From Davidsoniella eucalypti (taxonomy: Eukaryota > Ascomycota > Sordariomycetes > Microascales > Ceratocystidaceae), in the NCBI GenBank assembly GCA_004009845.1, contig RMBW01000132.1, forward strand, positions 1-64,000: DNA of 64,000 nt, read 5' to 3'. The notes below the pieces were generated by a model. That model was not told the DNA's origin. It searched no databases and worked only from the letters and a program-made list of their open reading frames with translations. Shown here piece after piece: positions 10,500 to 23,437 of this stretch (within the stretch, counting starts at the first letter, position 1; every line of letters starts with the position of its first letter). The position numbers were made by a program, and so were the translations under genes.

Positions 10500-11870
10500 T
10501 AGACTTTGATATCGACATCTGCTAAGCGCATCGCCGAGGAGACCTTTTCAACTATCCGGACCGTCCATTCCCTATAGGCTCACCCAATAATGATTGCCAA
10601 GTTCAAGACTGTGCTTTACGATCGCTTGTCTGTAGGCCAGAAGCTCGGTAGAAGGCACCATCAAGCTCGATAATGTATCCTTTTCATGCCCATCACGCTC
10701 CCATATTCCGGTGATAGACAACTTCTCGTTGGATATACCTGCTGGAGTGGCTCAGGCAAAAGCACAATCGTTGGCCTGATCGAGCGCTGGTATTCGCTGA
10801 ACTCGGTCACTATCACTCTTGACGGCACTGATATCAGCAAGCTAAATATTGGTTAAGAAGCCATATTCGATTAGTACAGCAGGTACGATGAACTCCTAGC
10901 TGTCTATGTATATATTATATCATATAATCTATATGCTAACACCCATCTTAAAATAGGAGCCAACTCTCTTCCGTCATCTGTCTTTGACAACGTAGCCTAT
11001 GTATTGGCAAGTTCTGGTTATAGCTCTATATCTGCCAGTGAGAAGCGCAATATGGTCGAGGCTGCTTGTCAAGCGTCGTTTGCCCATGACTTTATCATGA
11101 AACTGCCGCGGGTTAGTTATAGACTACATTTCTGACATGACATGAATACATGAATACTACAGTAATAGGGCTGTGGGACGGTTCTTGGTGAAAGAGGTGC
11201 TTCTCTTTCCGGGGACTCACAGCCAACTATTGGAAACAAAGGGTACATACTACCGTCTTGTTCATGCGCAAGATCTCGACCAAGGCAATTCTACCGGCTC
11301 TACCGGCTCTGCCGGCTCTACCGATGAGGACGCTGCTACTGAGCAACAGGCTCTTGATGCTACAAGAACTGTATCTGCAGTTGCTGTTCTTCGATGAGCC
11401 TGAGAATAGTACTGGTGGTCTAGTCTCTCGTCTGTCCACCGAGCCAATAAACCTGCTGGAACTCGTGTCGATCAACATCGGCATCATGATATACAACATC
11501 TCAAACGTGGCGAGCAGTCGTATACTGGCCCTCGATGTCGGAAACTTGGACTCTGGTGGGTCAACAACACAAACAAAGTAGCACACACGATATTCGAGTA
11601 CAACTTTATGCTGATAAGTCACCATTAAACAGGTATGGTGGTGGTCTCGTCACAACTGGAGAATACTCAAACACTCGGTTCTATATAGTGTTCCTCTCTA
11701 TCATGTTTTCCGGAGAAGCTACGACTCAAGTATTTCAGTTTGCTACTAGTAAGTTAAGAAGCAGGTCATTCTCAGTGATAGATCGATACCTTTTTTACTG
11801 ACTATACCTTACAGACATGACCAAGGCTATGATCTCTGCCGTCTTTGGCCTACGAGATAAACTTCGTCAT
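10500..11870 (+). pseudogene. ABCB (MDR-type) multidrug transporter, decayed
   Basis: Ordered but broken pieces of a full-size ABCB transporter: end of the first membrane domain (AKRIAEETFSTIRTVHSL, near 10520), Walker A (SGSGKSTIVGLIERWY, near 10755), the Q-loop side (EPTLF, near 10957, then SVFDNVAYVLASSGYSS), KRNMVEAACQASFAHDFIM near 11050, the end of NBD1 (PGTHSQLLETKGTYYRLVHA, near 11210), then the start of the second membrane domain (FFDEPENSTGGLVSRLSTEP, near 11390) and GEYSNTRFYIVFLSIMFSGE near 11660. The ABC signature and Walker B of NBD1, all of NBD2 and most membrane helices are missing. Stops and frameshifts separate the pieces. Several intron-like gaps remain, so it decayed in place rather than arriving as a processed copy. 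Confidence 0.9.
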
Positions 11871-13092
11871 TCAAAAACGAGGCACTTACTTTGACGTGTG
11901 GTTGCACAGAGTCCTGACAGTATGTAAATTGTTAGAGGCTATTTAGGGTTATAGAGTGAGCGAATGAGGGTTATATTATGTTGGGACATTTTTGGGTATA
12001 TCACATAAAGACGTAAAATGATAAATAAACAAATACGATGCTCAACTACAAACTCAGTTGTAGGGGCGATTAATGTGTATTGTATATTTATTTATTTAAA
12101 TTCCAGGTCTAGGTTCTTAAAGCCAGGGCTTTGTAGCCGAACTTCAGTTAGTTCTGTTCAGGTATATATAGGCGAATTTGCTGGGACAAAATACATAAAG
12201 GCAAGAAGAGAATACTGCGGCTGTATTGACCATAAAATTACTACCAAAATCAGAGCCTCTTTTTCTTGCCTTGAAACAATTACGAATATTCCTTCTTTTT
12301 TTTGCCAAGTCGAAATTGAAACCTTAGGCTGCAAGTCGGACAAAGCTATTTAGATTGATATCCAACTTAGGCTAGGCCGATATAGGACGAAAACGAAAAA
12401 GGCTGGTCGCGGCTTCTCACGGTTCCTCTTTTTTCCGGTGCGGGATGACTAAGCAACCAGCCCCAGTTTTTGTATGCAGTTTAAGCGAGAACTGATCAAG
12501 TTAGTATTAAGTAAGAGCAGCCGCTTGCCTGTTTGGCGCTTCAGTGAAGGGCGAAGCGACTCTTAAGGCAAGAGCACAGAGAAGGGTTTTTTTTTCTGGG
12601 TCCGAGCAGTTTCTTTGTCCTTGCTGCCTTGTTAACTATTACCGCAGTCAAATATAGTTAGTGGCTTTGTCAATAGTGAAACCAGCAGTATCTCCCCAAC
12701 GGGACCTCCCCACGGAAAAAAAGAAAAAGAAAAAAAAAAAGAAAAGAAAAAACATAAAGCCGACTAACAAAAAAAAAGAGCCCATTGAAAAGAAAACAGA
12801 GGACCCATTCAATTCATCAGCTTCTGAGGCAGACATTACCGGAATCCCAATTTTTTTTGCTCAGCCAGTGCTTTTTTTCTCTCATTCTAATCTTTCCGGT
12901 CTCTAATCTTCTATCTTCCTCCTTCCAAAACTGCAATCCTCTCACGATACCCCTCTACCCTCTACAACCCGATTTCCCACAAGTGATAACAACCTTTCCC
13001 GGGTCCTGTTAGGCGTTTTCTCTTGTGTTTTTTCTTCTTTTTCTTCTTTTCCCCCGCCGTAAACTCCGTCTTACTTATCTCCGCCCTTCACG
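11871..13092. promoter_or_regulatory. Intergenic region and promoter of the PDH E1-beta gene
   Basis: No gene recognised. It holds a purine tract (about 12717-12752, A with scattered G), and just before the PDH start a long pyrimidine-rich stretch (about 12880-13090) typical of strongly expressed fungal genes. Confidence 0.55.
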
Positions 13093-14428
13093 ATGTCGCG
13101 CTACCTCGCTTCCCGCATGGCCACGCTGGCCCGCCCTTCGACTCTCCGGTCTCTGGCTCCCAGAACTGCCTTCACCCAGACGCGCTCCTACGCCGAGATC
13201 AAGGGCCCCAAGGACTACACCGTCAGAGACGCCTTGAACGAGGCCATGGCCGAGGAGATGGAGGCCAACGAGAAGGTCTTCGTTCTCGGCGAGGAGGTTG
13301 CCCAGTACAACGGTGCCTACAAGGTCACCAAGGGTCTTCTGGACCGCTTCGGCGAGAAGCGTGTCATTGACACTCCTATCACCGAGTCTGGCTTCACCGG
13401 TCTGGCTATCGGTGCTGCCCTGAGCGGTCTTCAGCCTGTGGTAAGTAGACGAGATATATCTCACTTTGGGACGAACCCAAGCGTCGGCGCTTGAAGCCCG
13501 TTTTCCCCTCAAAAAGATAAACAAGCTAGTCCATCGCCCTTGTCTTTTTTTTAACCCGTTTGTGGCCTGGCCTTGCTACCAGATGCGCTTCGCCTTGCCT
13601 CAATCAACTCAACTCCGCTGCTTTCCGGACCGACCACCTGCTAACCTCACTCTGTCTCCCCGCTTATAGTGCGAATTCATGACATGGAACTTTGCCATGC
13701 AATCCATCGATCAGATCGCCAACTCTGGTGCCAAGGTCCTGTACATGTCTGGTGGTGTCCAGCCCTGCAACATCACTTTCCGTGGCCCCAACGGCTTCGC
13801 CTCTGGCGTCGGTGCCCAGCACTCCCAGGACTTTTCCGCCTGGTACGGCTCTATCCCCGGCCTCAAGGTCGTCTCTCCCTGGTCTTCCGAGGACGCCAAG
13901 GGTCTGCTCAAGGCCGCTATCCGTGACCCTAACCCCGTCGTCGTCCTGGAGAACGAACTGATGTACGGTGTCTCGTTCCCCATGTCCGAAGCTGCCCAGA
14001 AGGACGACTTCGTCATTCCCTTCGGCAAGGCCAAGATCGAGCGCCAGGGCAAGGACATCACTCTTGTCACTCTGTCCCGCTGCGTCGGCCAGACTCTGGT
14101 TGCCGCCGAGGCTCTCAAGGCCAAGTACGGCGTCGATGCTGAGGTCATCAACCTGCGCTCTATCAAGCCCCTCGACACCGAGACCATCATCAACTCCATC
14201 AAGAAGACTCACCGCCTGGTTGTCGTCGAGTCCGGCTACCCCATGTACGGTGTCTCGGCCGAGATCATGGCCCAGGCTATGGAGTATGGCTTCGACTTCC
14301 TCGACGCCCCCGCCCAGCGGATAACTGGTGCCGATGTCCCTACTCCCTACGCCACCGGCCTGGAGGATATGTCTTTCCCCAACGAGGCTCTGATCGAGAA
14401 CCACATCGCCAAGATCCTGCGCGTTTAA
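13093..14428 (+). CDS. pdb1: Pyruvate dehydrogenase E1 component, beta subunit, mitochondrial
   Basis: Exons 13093-13440 and 13670-14428 with a 229-bp intron, 368 residues (yeast Pdb1 is of similar size). The N-terminus (about 30 residues, Arg/Ser/Ala-rich, ending TRSYA) is a mitochondrial presequence. The transketolase-like pyrimidine-binding domain follows (DALNEAMAEEME, VFVLGEEVAQYNGAYKVTKG, TPITESGFTGLAIGAALSG, CEFMTWNFAMQSIDQI), then the transketolase C-terminal domain (SRCVGQTLVAAEALK, VINLRSIKPLD, VVVESGYPMYG). With E1-alpha it forms the thiamine-diphosphate decarboxylase of the PDH complex in the matrix. Codons are GC-rich and strongly biased, unlike the neighbouring relics, as expected for a highly expressed gene. 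Confidence 0.97.
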
Positions 14429-15665
14429 GTTGTAAAATATACATGACGCTAAACATACTCGTCCAAATCACATGTCATATCTCTTAAACCATCATCCATC
14501 TTAATTAATACCCTCATTCTACCGACCTCCCTCTTCTTCGGTTACACGGGTATCCGAGTGTATTTCTGTTTCTATTATTCTACTGAGTCAAGGTTTCACA
14601 TCGTTTTGTTTATATCTCACGTGCCCAGGCTCTACATCACATCACAATACTGAAAAGTCTAGATTAAACTCCTGCATAACAACAACATGCCACTGTGAAC
14701 TTGAGTTGGGGAATGAGGTAACCGGGCTGTCAGTACAGTAATTGTCATAGGAATCATGCCTTCTGGCTACATGTTGCTAGTGGGCAACATGGACTAGGCG
14801 TGACGGTATCCCTCATAAGCCAATTGTATTTGATTGTTGCTATTATTATATATATATATCACCATCTCTCAATCTCCCAATCTCCCACCACTTATCTTAC
14901 TTGTATCCTATTTGTATCTTAACCTATCCAGATATTCTATATATATTTTACTGAATAAATATCTAACTTTCCCTGTGCAAATTCTTCGGTATTTCTTTGG
15001 AATTAATATTAACAAATGACTTTAATATATGAATTCTCCGACTACATACAAAATATATAAATTTCCATCTCTATTTTATTTCTTGTAGTCGATATTCTTT
15101 CAGTCGGAAGGTGCGCTTACAGCTCCCTATTTTGGCGAATTTTGGTGAGCTGGATATTTCCTGATCTGGGAGCTCAAAAGGTAGTAGGTAATTGTAATTG
15201 TAAAGAATTTTGGACCTTTGTTTAGTAGCCAGTGTCAGTATACTTATGGCCCTTAACATCTACACAATACCCCACTATACAGCTAGAGCAGAACAAAACA
15301 CTTCAAGCCTGATGGACATTTCATCACGAATATCAACTGTTTATTTATTTGCTAGGCAAAGCTATCTATCAAGTGTCCAAATTTTGGGGTTTTTTGAACT
15401 TGGCTGAAACTGAGTTTAACTCTTAAGACGGAATCACCAGTGAAATACCAATCAACACACTCCATCTTGATATGCTAATTCTTGACCAAGCATTGTGACT
15501 CCGACCCTAGCTTTCGTACAACAACAAGGCCACACCACCTCACCACAGCTTAATCAGCACTTTTAGTCACCATCACCCAACGAATCAAAATCTATAGTCT
15601 ACATTGCCATTCAACATCTAGACCACCAACATATCCAGTCTATATCCCCGTTTCCATCTTGGGAA
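14429..15665. other. Intergenic, no gene recognised
   Basis: AT-rich 3' flank of the PDH gene and 5' flank of ski2. Only short uncharacteristic frames. An (AT)n run lies near 14848-14860. Confidence 0.6.
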
Positions 15666-18600
15666 ATGTCTGTCTTGGGGCCTTCCATGGAGAGACTCTC
15701 TCTCTACGATGTTGACGGACATGATGAGATCGATCAATTCCTGTACAATTCCGTTGAACCAGAAACTTCTTCTGTGATACCACCGGCTGATCCCGAATCA
15801 ATCAAAGCGAGTCTTGAAGAGGATTTCCTTTTGCCGCCCAAGTCGTTCAGCTCTGAATGGCTTGACCGTTTCCAACAGTAAGGGTGGTCCCTATAGCTTG
15901 TCCTAGCTTGTATATTGTAGCTAACTCTGTCCAACCATAGGAGATGGGAGACTCAGATCCACCACTCTGATCTTTTTAGCATTGCCCCTACGCAATCCAG
16001 AACCGTCAGTCGCTTCCAACGACAAGGACTAGAAGGGCGTGTTTCCGGCCATGTCAACGTCACTGTTCCCACTAATAGTGCCACGGCAAAGAACTCGACT
16101 TCGTTTTCGCGCAAATCTGCTACGAAATCTGAGTTTGTCCGTGGTGCGCCTGGTTTCTTTCCCTTCGCGCCAGGCGGTGTCGACTCGTTCAGTGCCATGA
16201 CCACATACGAAGATAGTCTTCAGCCCTCTGATGGACCCAATATCTCTCTAGCCCAAAAAAAGCTAGAGCGTGTCATAACCCTAGATGGTGATGGAAAGTT
16301 GCTACATACGGCACCCGGCCTACCGCGCGGAATCCGTTTTGCCCAGGCAAATACTAATAATGCTGATGCCGACGAGATCAAACGAACCTTGGAGGAAGAG
16401 CCTGAATCTTCGGCACAACTTGACGTATCAGATTCATATAGGACTGATCTATCAACCCACCACGAATCACCTAGTACCGACGATAAGGATATGGCACCCA
16501 ATGACTCTGATGCATCAAACGAGGCCCTCGATGCGGACATAGATACACTTCTCCCCGTTGAATTTCCTTCCTTGGGATCCAACAGTGCTCTTGCTAGTTC
16601 CAGTGCTAAAAAAGCCGGTCGCGAATGGGCTCATATGGTGGATATCAAGAAAGGTATTCCTAACTTCCACGAACTGGTTCCCGATATGGCACGAGAGTGG
16701 CCATTTGAGCTTGATACGTTCCAGAAAGAAGCTGTGTACCATCTAGAAAACGGCGATTCGGTATTTGTAGCTGCTCATACCTCGGCCGGAAAAACTGTTG
16801 TTGCTGAATACGCCATAGCTCTCGCAGCGAAACACATGACCAAGGCTATCTACACATCTCCTATCAAGGCTCTTAGCAACCAAAAGTTCCGCGATTTCCG
16901 CCAAACATTCGATGATGTCGGTATTCTCACTGGCGATGTGCAAATCAACTCTGAAGCAAGCTGTCTGATCATGACAACAGAGATTCTGCGCAGTATGCTG
17001 TATCGTGGAGCTGATATAATTCGTGATGTCGAATTTGTCATTTTCGACGAAGTTCACTATGTCAACGACTATGAAAGAGGTGTCGTCTGGGAAGAAGTCA
17101 TCATCATGCTTCCCGAGCATGTTTCCTTAATTCTGCTTTCTGCAACTGTTCCCAATACATACGAGTTCGCGTCTTGGGTTGGACGTACTAAGAAGAAGGA
17201 CATATACGTCATCTCGACTCCCAAACGACCAGTTCCTCTCGAGCACTACCTTTGGGCCGGCAAAGACATACACAAGATCGTCGACTCTACGAAGAATTTC
17301 CTGGAATCTGGATGGAAAGAAGCAAAACTCGTGATCCAAGGCCGCGATAAAAGTAAAGAAGTTGCCAACTCTAGCAGAGGTCGCGGTGGTGCTCGCGGTG
17401 CCCCTCAACGTGGCAATCAACGTGGAGGTCAGCGTGGCGGTCAACAGCAAAGAGGCCGCGGAGGCTTTACGCCCCGTGCTAGTCATAATCCTGGACATAT
17501 GGGCAAGTCTGGACGTCCTGGTGGCTTCACTTCCGCGGCTCAAGACAAGACTCTTTGGGTACACCTCGTCCAGTTCTTGAAGAAGAATACTCTACTTCCA
17601 GCTTGCATCTTCGTCTTTTCAAAGAAGCGTTGCGAGGAGAATGCCGATGCCTTGAGCAACCAAGACTTTTGTAATGCCAAGGAAAAGAGCGCTATCCATA
17701 TGCTTATCGAGAAGTCCATCGCCCGTCTCAAGCCCGAAGATAGACAGCTCCCTCAGATTATCCGGCTTCGCGAGCTTCTAGGACGCGGAATCGCAGTTCA
17801 CCACGGCGGCCTTCTCCCTATCGTCAAAGAACTTGTCGAGCTTCTATTTGCACAAACTCTTGTCAAGGTTCTCTTCGCCACAGAAACATTTGCCATGGGC
17901 CTAAATCTCCCCACAAGAACTGTTGTCTTTTCGGGCTATCGCAAGCATGACGGCCACTCATTCAGAAACCTTCTCCCTGGTGAGTATACCCAGATGGCTG
18001 GCCGCGCCGGTCGCCGTGGTCTAGATACTGTCGGATCAGTCATCATCGTCGCTCCTGGGCAGGATCAAGCCCCTCCCGTCACCGAACTTAGAACTATGAT
18101 CCTTGGCGAGCCTTCCAAGCTTCGCTCTCAGTTCCGGCTAACCTACAACATGATTCTCAACTTGCTCCGTGTGGAAGCTCTCAAAATAGAAGAAATGATT
18201 AAGCGCAGTTTCTCTGAACATGCTACACAACTACTACTTCCTGAGCATGAGAAGGCTATGAAGTTGTCTGAAGCAGATCTTGCCAAGGTCAAGCGCGATA
18301 CTTGCGAAATCTGCGATCCCGTCATGACAGAATGTCATGCAGCGGGTCAAGACTACATGCAGCTTACCAGTGATTTATACAAAAATCTCGTTGTGACTCC
18401 TCTCGGGAGAAGACTCTTCACAGCTGGTCGAGTAGTGGTGCTAGATTACGAGGGCATCAGAACATTCGGCGTTCTAGTCAAGGATGGGCCCTTTTCTCTC
18501 AAGTCTGATCCCAATAATCCAACAGTCACGGTTCTGGTTCTCAAATCGACTCGGGATGCCCGAGATTCTACTGACATTCTTCCATTCTTGCCCGAATTCT

Positions 18601-19671
18601 ATCATGAGTTCTCACCTCTTCCGCTCTTCAAGAAGCACATCGCTTCCGTCACGAAATCGATACCAGTGGCACAGATACAATGCTTGACAAACACTGTTCT
18701 ACGCAACGTAATCCCCGAATACTTCAGTGGTGGTGAGGGTTACCAGCGGGCCAAGGAGTCCCTCTATGGGCTTTGCAAATCATGGAACAATGCCTTTGAT
18801 GAGGTCAATCTCGAGAAAGTTCGTGATCTCAAGTTACAGGACATTATGCAAAAAAGAGAAGCAGTAGCGCAGGCCGCTGTGGCTTCTACTCCAAGAACGT
18901 GCCCTTCTTTTGTTAAGCATGTAAGTTGATCCAATTAACCGAACAACCGAAACACATCATGTATCACTTCTAACATATCTGGTCTTCTAGCATGCCATGT
19001 GCCACGACCAATGGCTTATCACAGAGAAGATATCTCAACTACGCCAGTCTCTCACCAACCAAAATCTTCAACTTCTCCCCGACTATGAACAGCGCATCCA
19101 AGTCCTCAAGTCTCTCAAGTTCATTGACGAAGATAGTCGCATTCTTCTCAAGGGCAAGGTTGCCTGTGAAATACATTCAGGCGATGAGCTTGTACTCACT
19201 GAGCTCATTCTAGACAATGTTCTCGCCGACTACGAACCTGCCGAATGTGCTGCGCTTCTCAGTGCCTTTGTCTTCCAGGAGAAGACAACATCTACACCAA
19301 CATTAACCGCCAACCTCGAGACGGCCAAAGAAACCATAATCAACATTAGCGAAAAGGTAAACGATATCCAAACAGCCTATCAAGTCATTCAGTCTTCGGA
19401 CGAGTCGAACGATTTCGTTAGTCAGCCCCGATTCGGTCTTGTGGAGGTCGTTCACGAGTGGGCTCGTGGTATGAGTTTCAAGAACATCACCAACCTCACA
19501 GACGTGCTAGAGGGCACGATTGTGCGTACGATTACTCGCCTTGACGAGACTTGTAGAGAAGTCAAAAATGCGGCACGGATTATTGGAGATCCCGAGCTGT
19601 ATCAAAAGATGCAAACCGCCCAGGAACTGATCAAACGTGATATCACGGCGGTAGCTAGTTTGTACATGTAG
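15666..19671 (+). CDS. ski2: Ski2-type DEVH RNA helicase of the cytoplasmic exosome cofactor
   Basis: Exons 15666-15877, 15941-18920 and 18991-19671 (introns 63 and 70 bp), 1290 residues, close to yeast Ski2. The N-terminal region contains SSEWLDRFQQRWE and the Ski2 N-terminal motif APGFFPFAPGG. RecA1 has Walker A AHTSAGKT (about 349-356), TSPIKALSNQKFR, DEVH (440-443) and SAT. RecA2 has VKVLFATETFAMGLNLP and QMAGRAGRRGLD (about 755-766). An insertion rich in RGG (about 548-592) lies between the RecA domains. The C-terminus has the Ski2/Mtr4-type DSHCT domain. As part of the Ski complex (Ski2-Ski3-Ski8) it feeds mRNA 3'-5' into the cytoplasmic exosome. Convergent with did2. Confidence 0.96.
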
Positions 19672-19935
19672 ATATGATATAGATATAGAACACAATGCGT
19701 GGCGTTGGAGAATCAAAATACAGGGGATAGATGTATCAAAAATCTTTCACGAGTCTTTGTTAAATAAAAGGGTTATATGTTCATAATTTGTTTATCAAAA
19801 CAAACCAAGAAAGAAAAGAAAAGCCCAAACTCCTTGCCCAGTCCGCAATATAAAATAAAACATCGCCCAGTCTCGTCCATCACGACACATCCTCATATAA
19901 CCTCTAAGGGCTTTGAGTCATTATATGCCCACAAC

Positions 19936-20772
19936 TTAAGCACGCAGGGCACGAAGCCTCTGCTGCAACTTATCCTCTTCCTCGGCCGTCGGTTCATTCG
20001 TCTGTGGTTCTGTAGTGATAGCTGGAGCACTATTAAGTTCTGAACTTAGCTCGACGCCAGCATCGTCTGCCAGTTTGCCTAGCAGTTCGTGTACGGCGTC
20101 TTCGGAGACCTGTGCGCTAGTGCTCTGGCTGATAGCGTCTTGGTAAATACCGTTTGACATGGCGTATTCTTCGTTCTGGGTGCGGAATTGTTCGAGTGTT
20201 GCGAGTGTCTATGTGCGAAGATGGTAGATATGACGTCAGTATTTGTGGAAAATACGTGAATTTGTGTATGGTTCGACAAAAAGAATGGAGATAGGTATCG
20301 CATAATGACGAGAGATATATATGTATAACTCACCCGTTCTGGATTCATGTTCCGCTGAGCAACGGACATAGTCCGTGAAGAAGATGCCATCATGGTGGTC
20401 ATGCGGTTCATGGCATTATTGGCTTGGATCTGAGCAGCCGATAGTTCGGCCATATCAGCCATCTGGTCCATTTGTTGCGCCAGAGCCTGTTTAGATAGAA
20501 GCATCTTGGCCTTGGCATAGGCCTTTTGGGTCTCGCCCTTCTTCAGCAGTTCTTGGATTTGTTTCTTGAGGATAGGGTCTTGTTTGGCGGCTTTTTGGGC
20601 TTCTCGGCGCGCTTGTTTCGCTTGGAACTAGAGGAGGAGTAGAAGAGTATGTTAGTAGCTAGTATATACAAGATATTGCCGACTATATTCTATATCGTCA
20701 TAGTATATCTGGTTCTCTTACACGAGCGTTGAACTCGACTTGCATGTCACGAGCTTGTTGACGGTTGCTCAT
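19936..20772 (-). CDS. did2: ESCRT-III-associated protein Did2/Vps46 (CHMP1)
   Basis: Exons 20772-20722, 20627-20334 and 20208-19936 (introns 94 and 125 bp), 205 residues, the usual CHMP1 length. The N-terminal helices are basic (FQAKQARREAQKAAKQ), followed by the acidic second half typical of Snf7 proteins. The C-terminus EEEDKLQQRLRALRA is a classic MIM1 helix that binds the MIT domain of Vps4 (D/E...L..RL..L+). It acts at endosomes, regulating Vps4-driven disassembly of ESCRT-III filaments during multivesicular body formation. The start at 20772 gives MSNRQQARDMQVEF, in line with the family. The 264-bp gap to ski2 carries only the two 3' ends. Confidence 0.94.
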
Positions 20773-23044
20773 TTTGGTGGTGTTTGTCGATACAATTTTA
20801 TATGTTCGGTATGGTTTGACGAGCCGATCTCAGATCGTCGAATTTCGTATTCGCTGATGTATTGCGATATTATCGATAGAGATTATTTCTTCCGGTGTGA
20901 TATGAGCTTGTAAATAAAAATGCGATTCGTAAACTATGAGGTAATTCAATATTCAACACTCAACCTAATAGTGACGTTGAAGCTAATCAAAACCTTGTTC
21001 CTGCGCCTACTTAACCCAGACCCTAGAGCGGAAGGAGCACGGGTTCTAGCGGGGTATCATGATCACGTGCACTTGAAGAGCTCAACTAAACCCTAACCTC
21101 CAGGTGTCAACAGACGATTGCCTTCAACTTGATATTCTGTGTACATGTAGTAATGTGCGATGCGTAGTTCTTAATAATACTCATTTCATACAAAGTAGAC
21201 CATATTGTAAATATGAAAACCAACATATAAAAACTCAGTACATAATATGGCAAATATAGACTTGTCAAGTTTCATGTTCTCGTCCAATGTCTACAATACA
21301 TTTGGTTACTTCTGATTTTCGATAGTAAGCAAACAATACGCGTGAACGATACTTCTACAGCCCCTGACTCACACAACACAAACATATCGGCGATCTATCA
21401 GTAGAACTAGTAATGAAATATATCACTTCTGATTATCTAGCTAATGACGCTGTTAAGGTACTGTACATAGTAGTACGAGACAATTGTATACCCTAACCCT
21501 ATTATTCGTACAAAATATGTAATATCATCATACATGAAATCTGACTCCATGTCAGCTTCTCCAATAGAACATACTTATTCCGAACAGCACAGGCTTCACC
21601 GCAATTTACTTTGAAGTGTCTAGAACCTTTCAGGCACCCAATCGGAACGAAGCAAACGCTTCCCTACGCGATGAGAAAAGACACACCATTGTCGCTTCTG
21701 CAATCACACAAGCCGCTAAACAAATACATGTACGTACATATACAGTGTTGAAGGTATGTTTTTACGTCTTTGAGGTCACATCTACAACTTGTATGAATGG
21801 AAAGATGCAGTATACAGTAATTGCAAATCGTCGGTATGTACTTATGCGTCATTATAATTGAAGGACGTCTGAGAGCCGCAGGAGGAGAGTCTAGAAGATT
21901 TGATTCTCGGACAGAACACTTCCTGGCGGAGCTTGACCCCTGGAAGGAAAGCCTATCGAGTGAATAACTCAAATGCTTATACACATTGTCAGCAGAACAT
22001 CACTATCATGGCGTAGTATACAGATAGTTGGGATGTACAATGTTGGTAGTGGTGCGATCTGGAGTAATTATATCCAATGATGTAGAATGCTACTACCGAG
22101 CTCGAGTGACTTTCCTATTCTAGATAAAATAGCACTTTGAGCCCAGCCAACCAGGCAAGTTATTCACCGCTAGAATGCGTTGTTCTTGCAGAGTCGAAGT
22201 GAATCCATCGACAAGTTGGTGAAGCTTCTCTTTGCGTACATGTATCTGTAGAATGTCATGAACGCATGCATTTAGGTAGTATCAGGTTATCTTAAGGCTA
22301 CCAAATGACGGGCTCGAGCTGTCTCGTACAACAACTTGCGAAATTTAAGGCTTGAACCTGGTTAGTAACGTATATCGACACTTTAGTCAATACCACTAGG
22401 GTTTGCCATATGTAGGGTTATATTGTCATGGCATGTAGTTTTTATGTAGATATTGTATCATTGAATGATGATTCTGAATTTGACAACACACGAGAAACTT
22501 AGATAGCGCCGATCAGAGAGTGTGAGTGGCAACTTTTGGGGTGGCTGGTAGTGGCTTCTGCTATTCTTATTACTATTTAAGAGAACGATAGTAGGTTAAT
22601 CAAGTGTGGAATTTGAACACGAAAGGTAATGAAGCCATGTAATACGAGTAGTCTGGCGTATTACACATAGTACGATTCCAGCTTAGCCGCTTCCTTCTCA
22701 TTGTAGAGACGATACGGGAGGGGAGACGCTACTTTACTCTTCAATAGTGTGCAAGCACATTGAGAGACACTATCAGAGCTAGCAGTACACTAGCATTCTG
22801 CAAGGGCATGGGCCTGGCCGAGCCATTGGCGAGATACAGGTAGATTTGGTTGTCCCCAATATCTCGAGGAGTAGAAGGGTAGCTATGTAGAAAAACAAAT
22901 TATATTTCGCGGCTAGAGCGGCCGCAAGCATACAACTTGGTATAACTGGCTAGTACATTGGATATCTGAGAATATATCTGTATCTGAGAATATGAGGCTG
23001 AGTTAAGAGCGTATATTTTGTGTGTTGTCAACAGACTGTTACAG
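20773..23044. other. Intergenic, no gene recognised
   Basis: 2.3 kb with short frames only. It includes two near-copies of TATCTGAGAATA at about 22961-22992 and a NotI-like GCGGCCGC at 22918. The 5' exons of the membrane-protein gene at 23045 may lie here but I could not identify them. Confidence 0.5.
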
Positions 23045-23437
23045 GTCAGAAAATCCTGGTCATGGCGACAAGCCCGTGCCCACCGCACGAACCACAAATG
23101 CTCATATAATTGTCGGTATTATAGCTCTTGTTCTCTTTACTACGTCTTTTCTTTTTCGAAAAAGAACCGTTTCTCATGGATTACAGGAAATCTTTCGTTC
23201 TACTCATCTAGTCCTGGTTCCTCCAGTTAGCGAAACAAGGCCTCAAAAGTTGACGATAGCCCACTTTCGACGCCATCGAGTAATAGCCAGGCCAAATCTC
23301 ATTGGCCAGTTAGCACGGTGGCGGGCTCCACTATGCAGAGGCCAGGGAGGAAGGCTCATCAGCAAAAGCAACAGCCTCTTTTTGTCGACGTCCAGACAAA
23401 TCCATTTGGGATATTGCCACTGGAACAAGGAAGGTAG
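23045..23437 (+). CDS. Unrecognised single-pass membrane protein, C-terminal exons (5' end not found)
   Basis: Two reading-frame blocks join cleanly over a 62-bp intron (23169-23230, GTTTCT...TTAG, phase 0). The first block reads NPGHGDKPVPTARTTNA, then the membrane helix HIIVGIIALVLFTTSFLF, then the stop-transfer RKRT. The second reads RNKASKVDDSPLSTPSSNS, then a Gln/Lys-rich tail, QQPLFVDVQTNPFGILPLE and a stop at 23435. The composition (Ser/Thr-rich, one helix, basic cytosolic tail) fits a type I surface protein. No ATG is in place for the first block, so an upstream exon is needed, or this is a 5'-truncated relic. I do not recognise the family. Confidence 0.42.
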
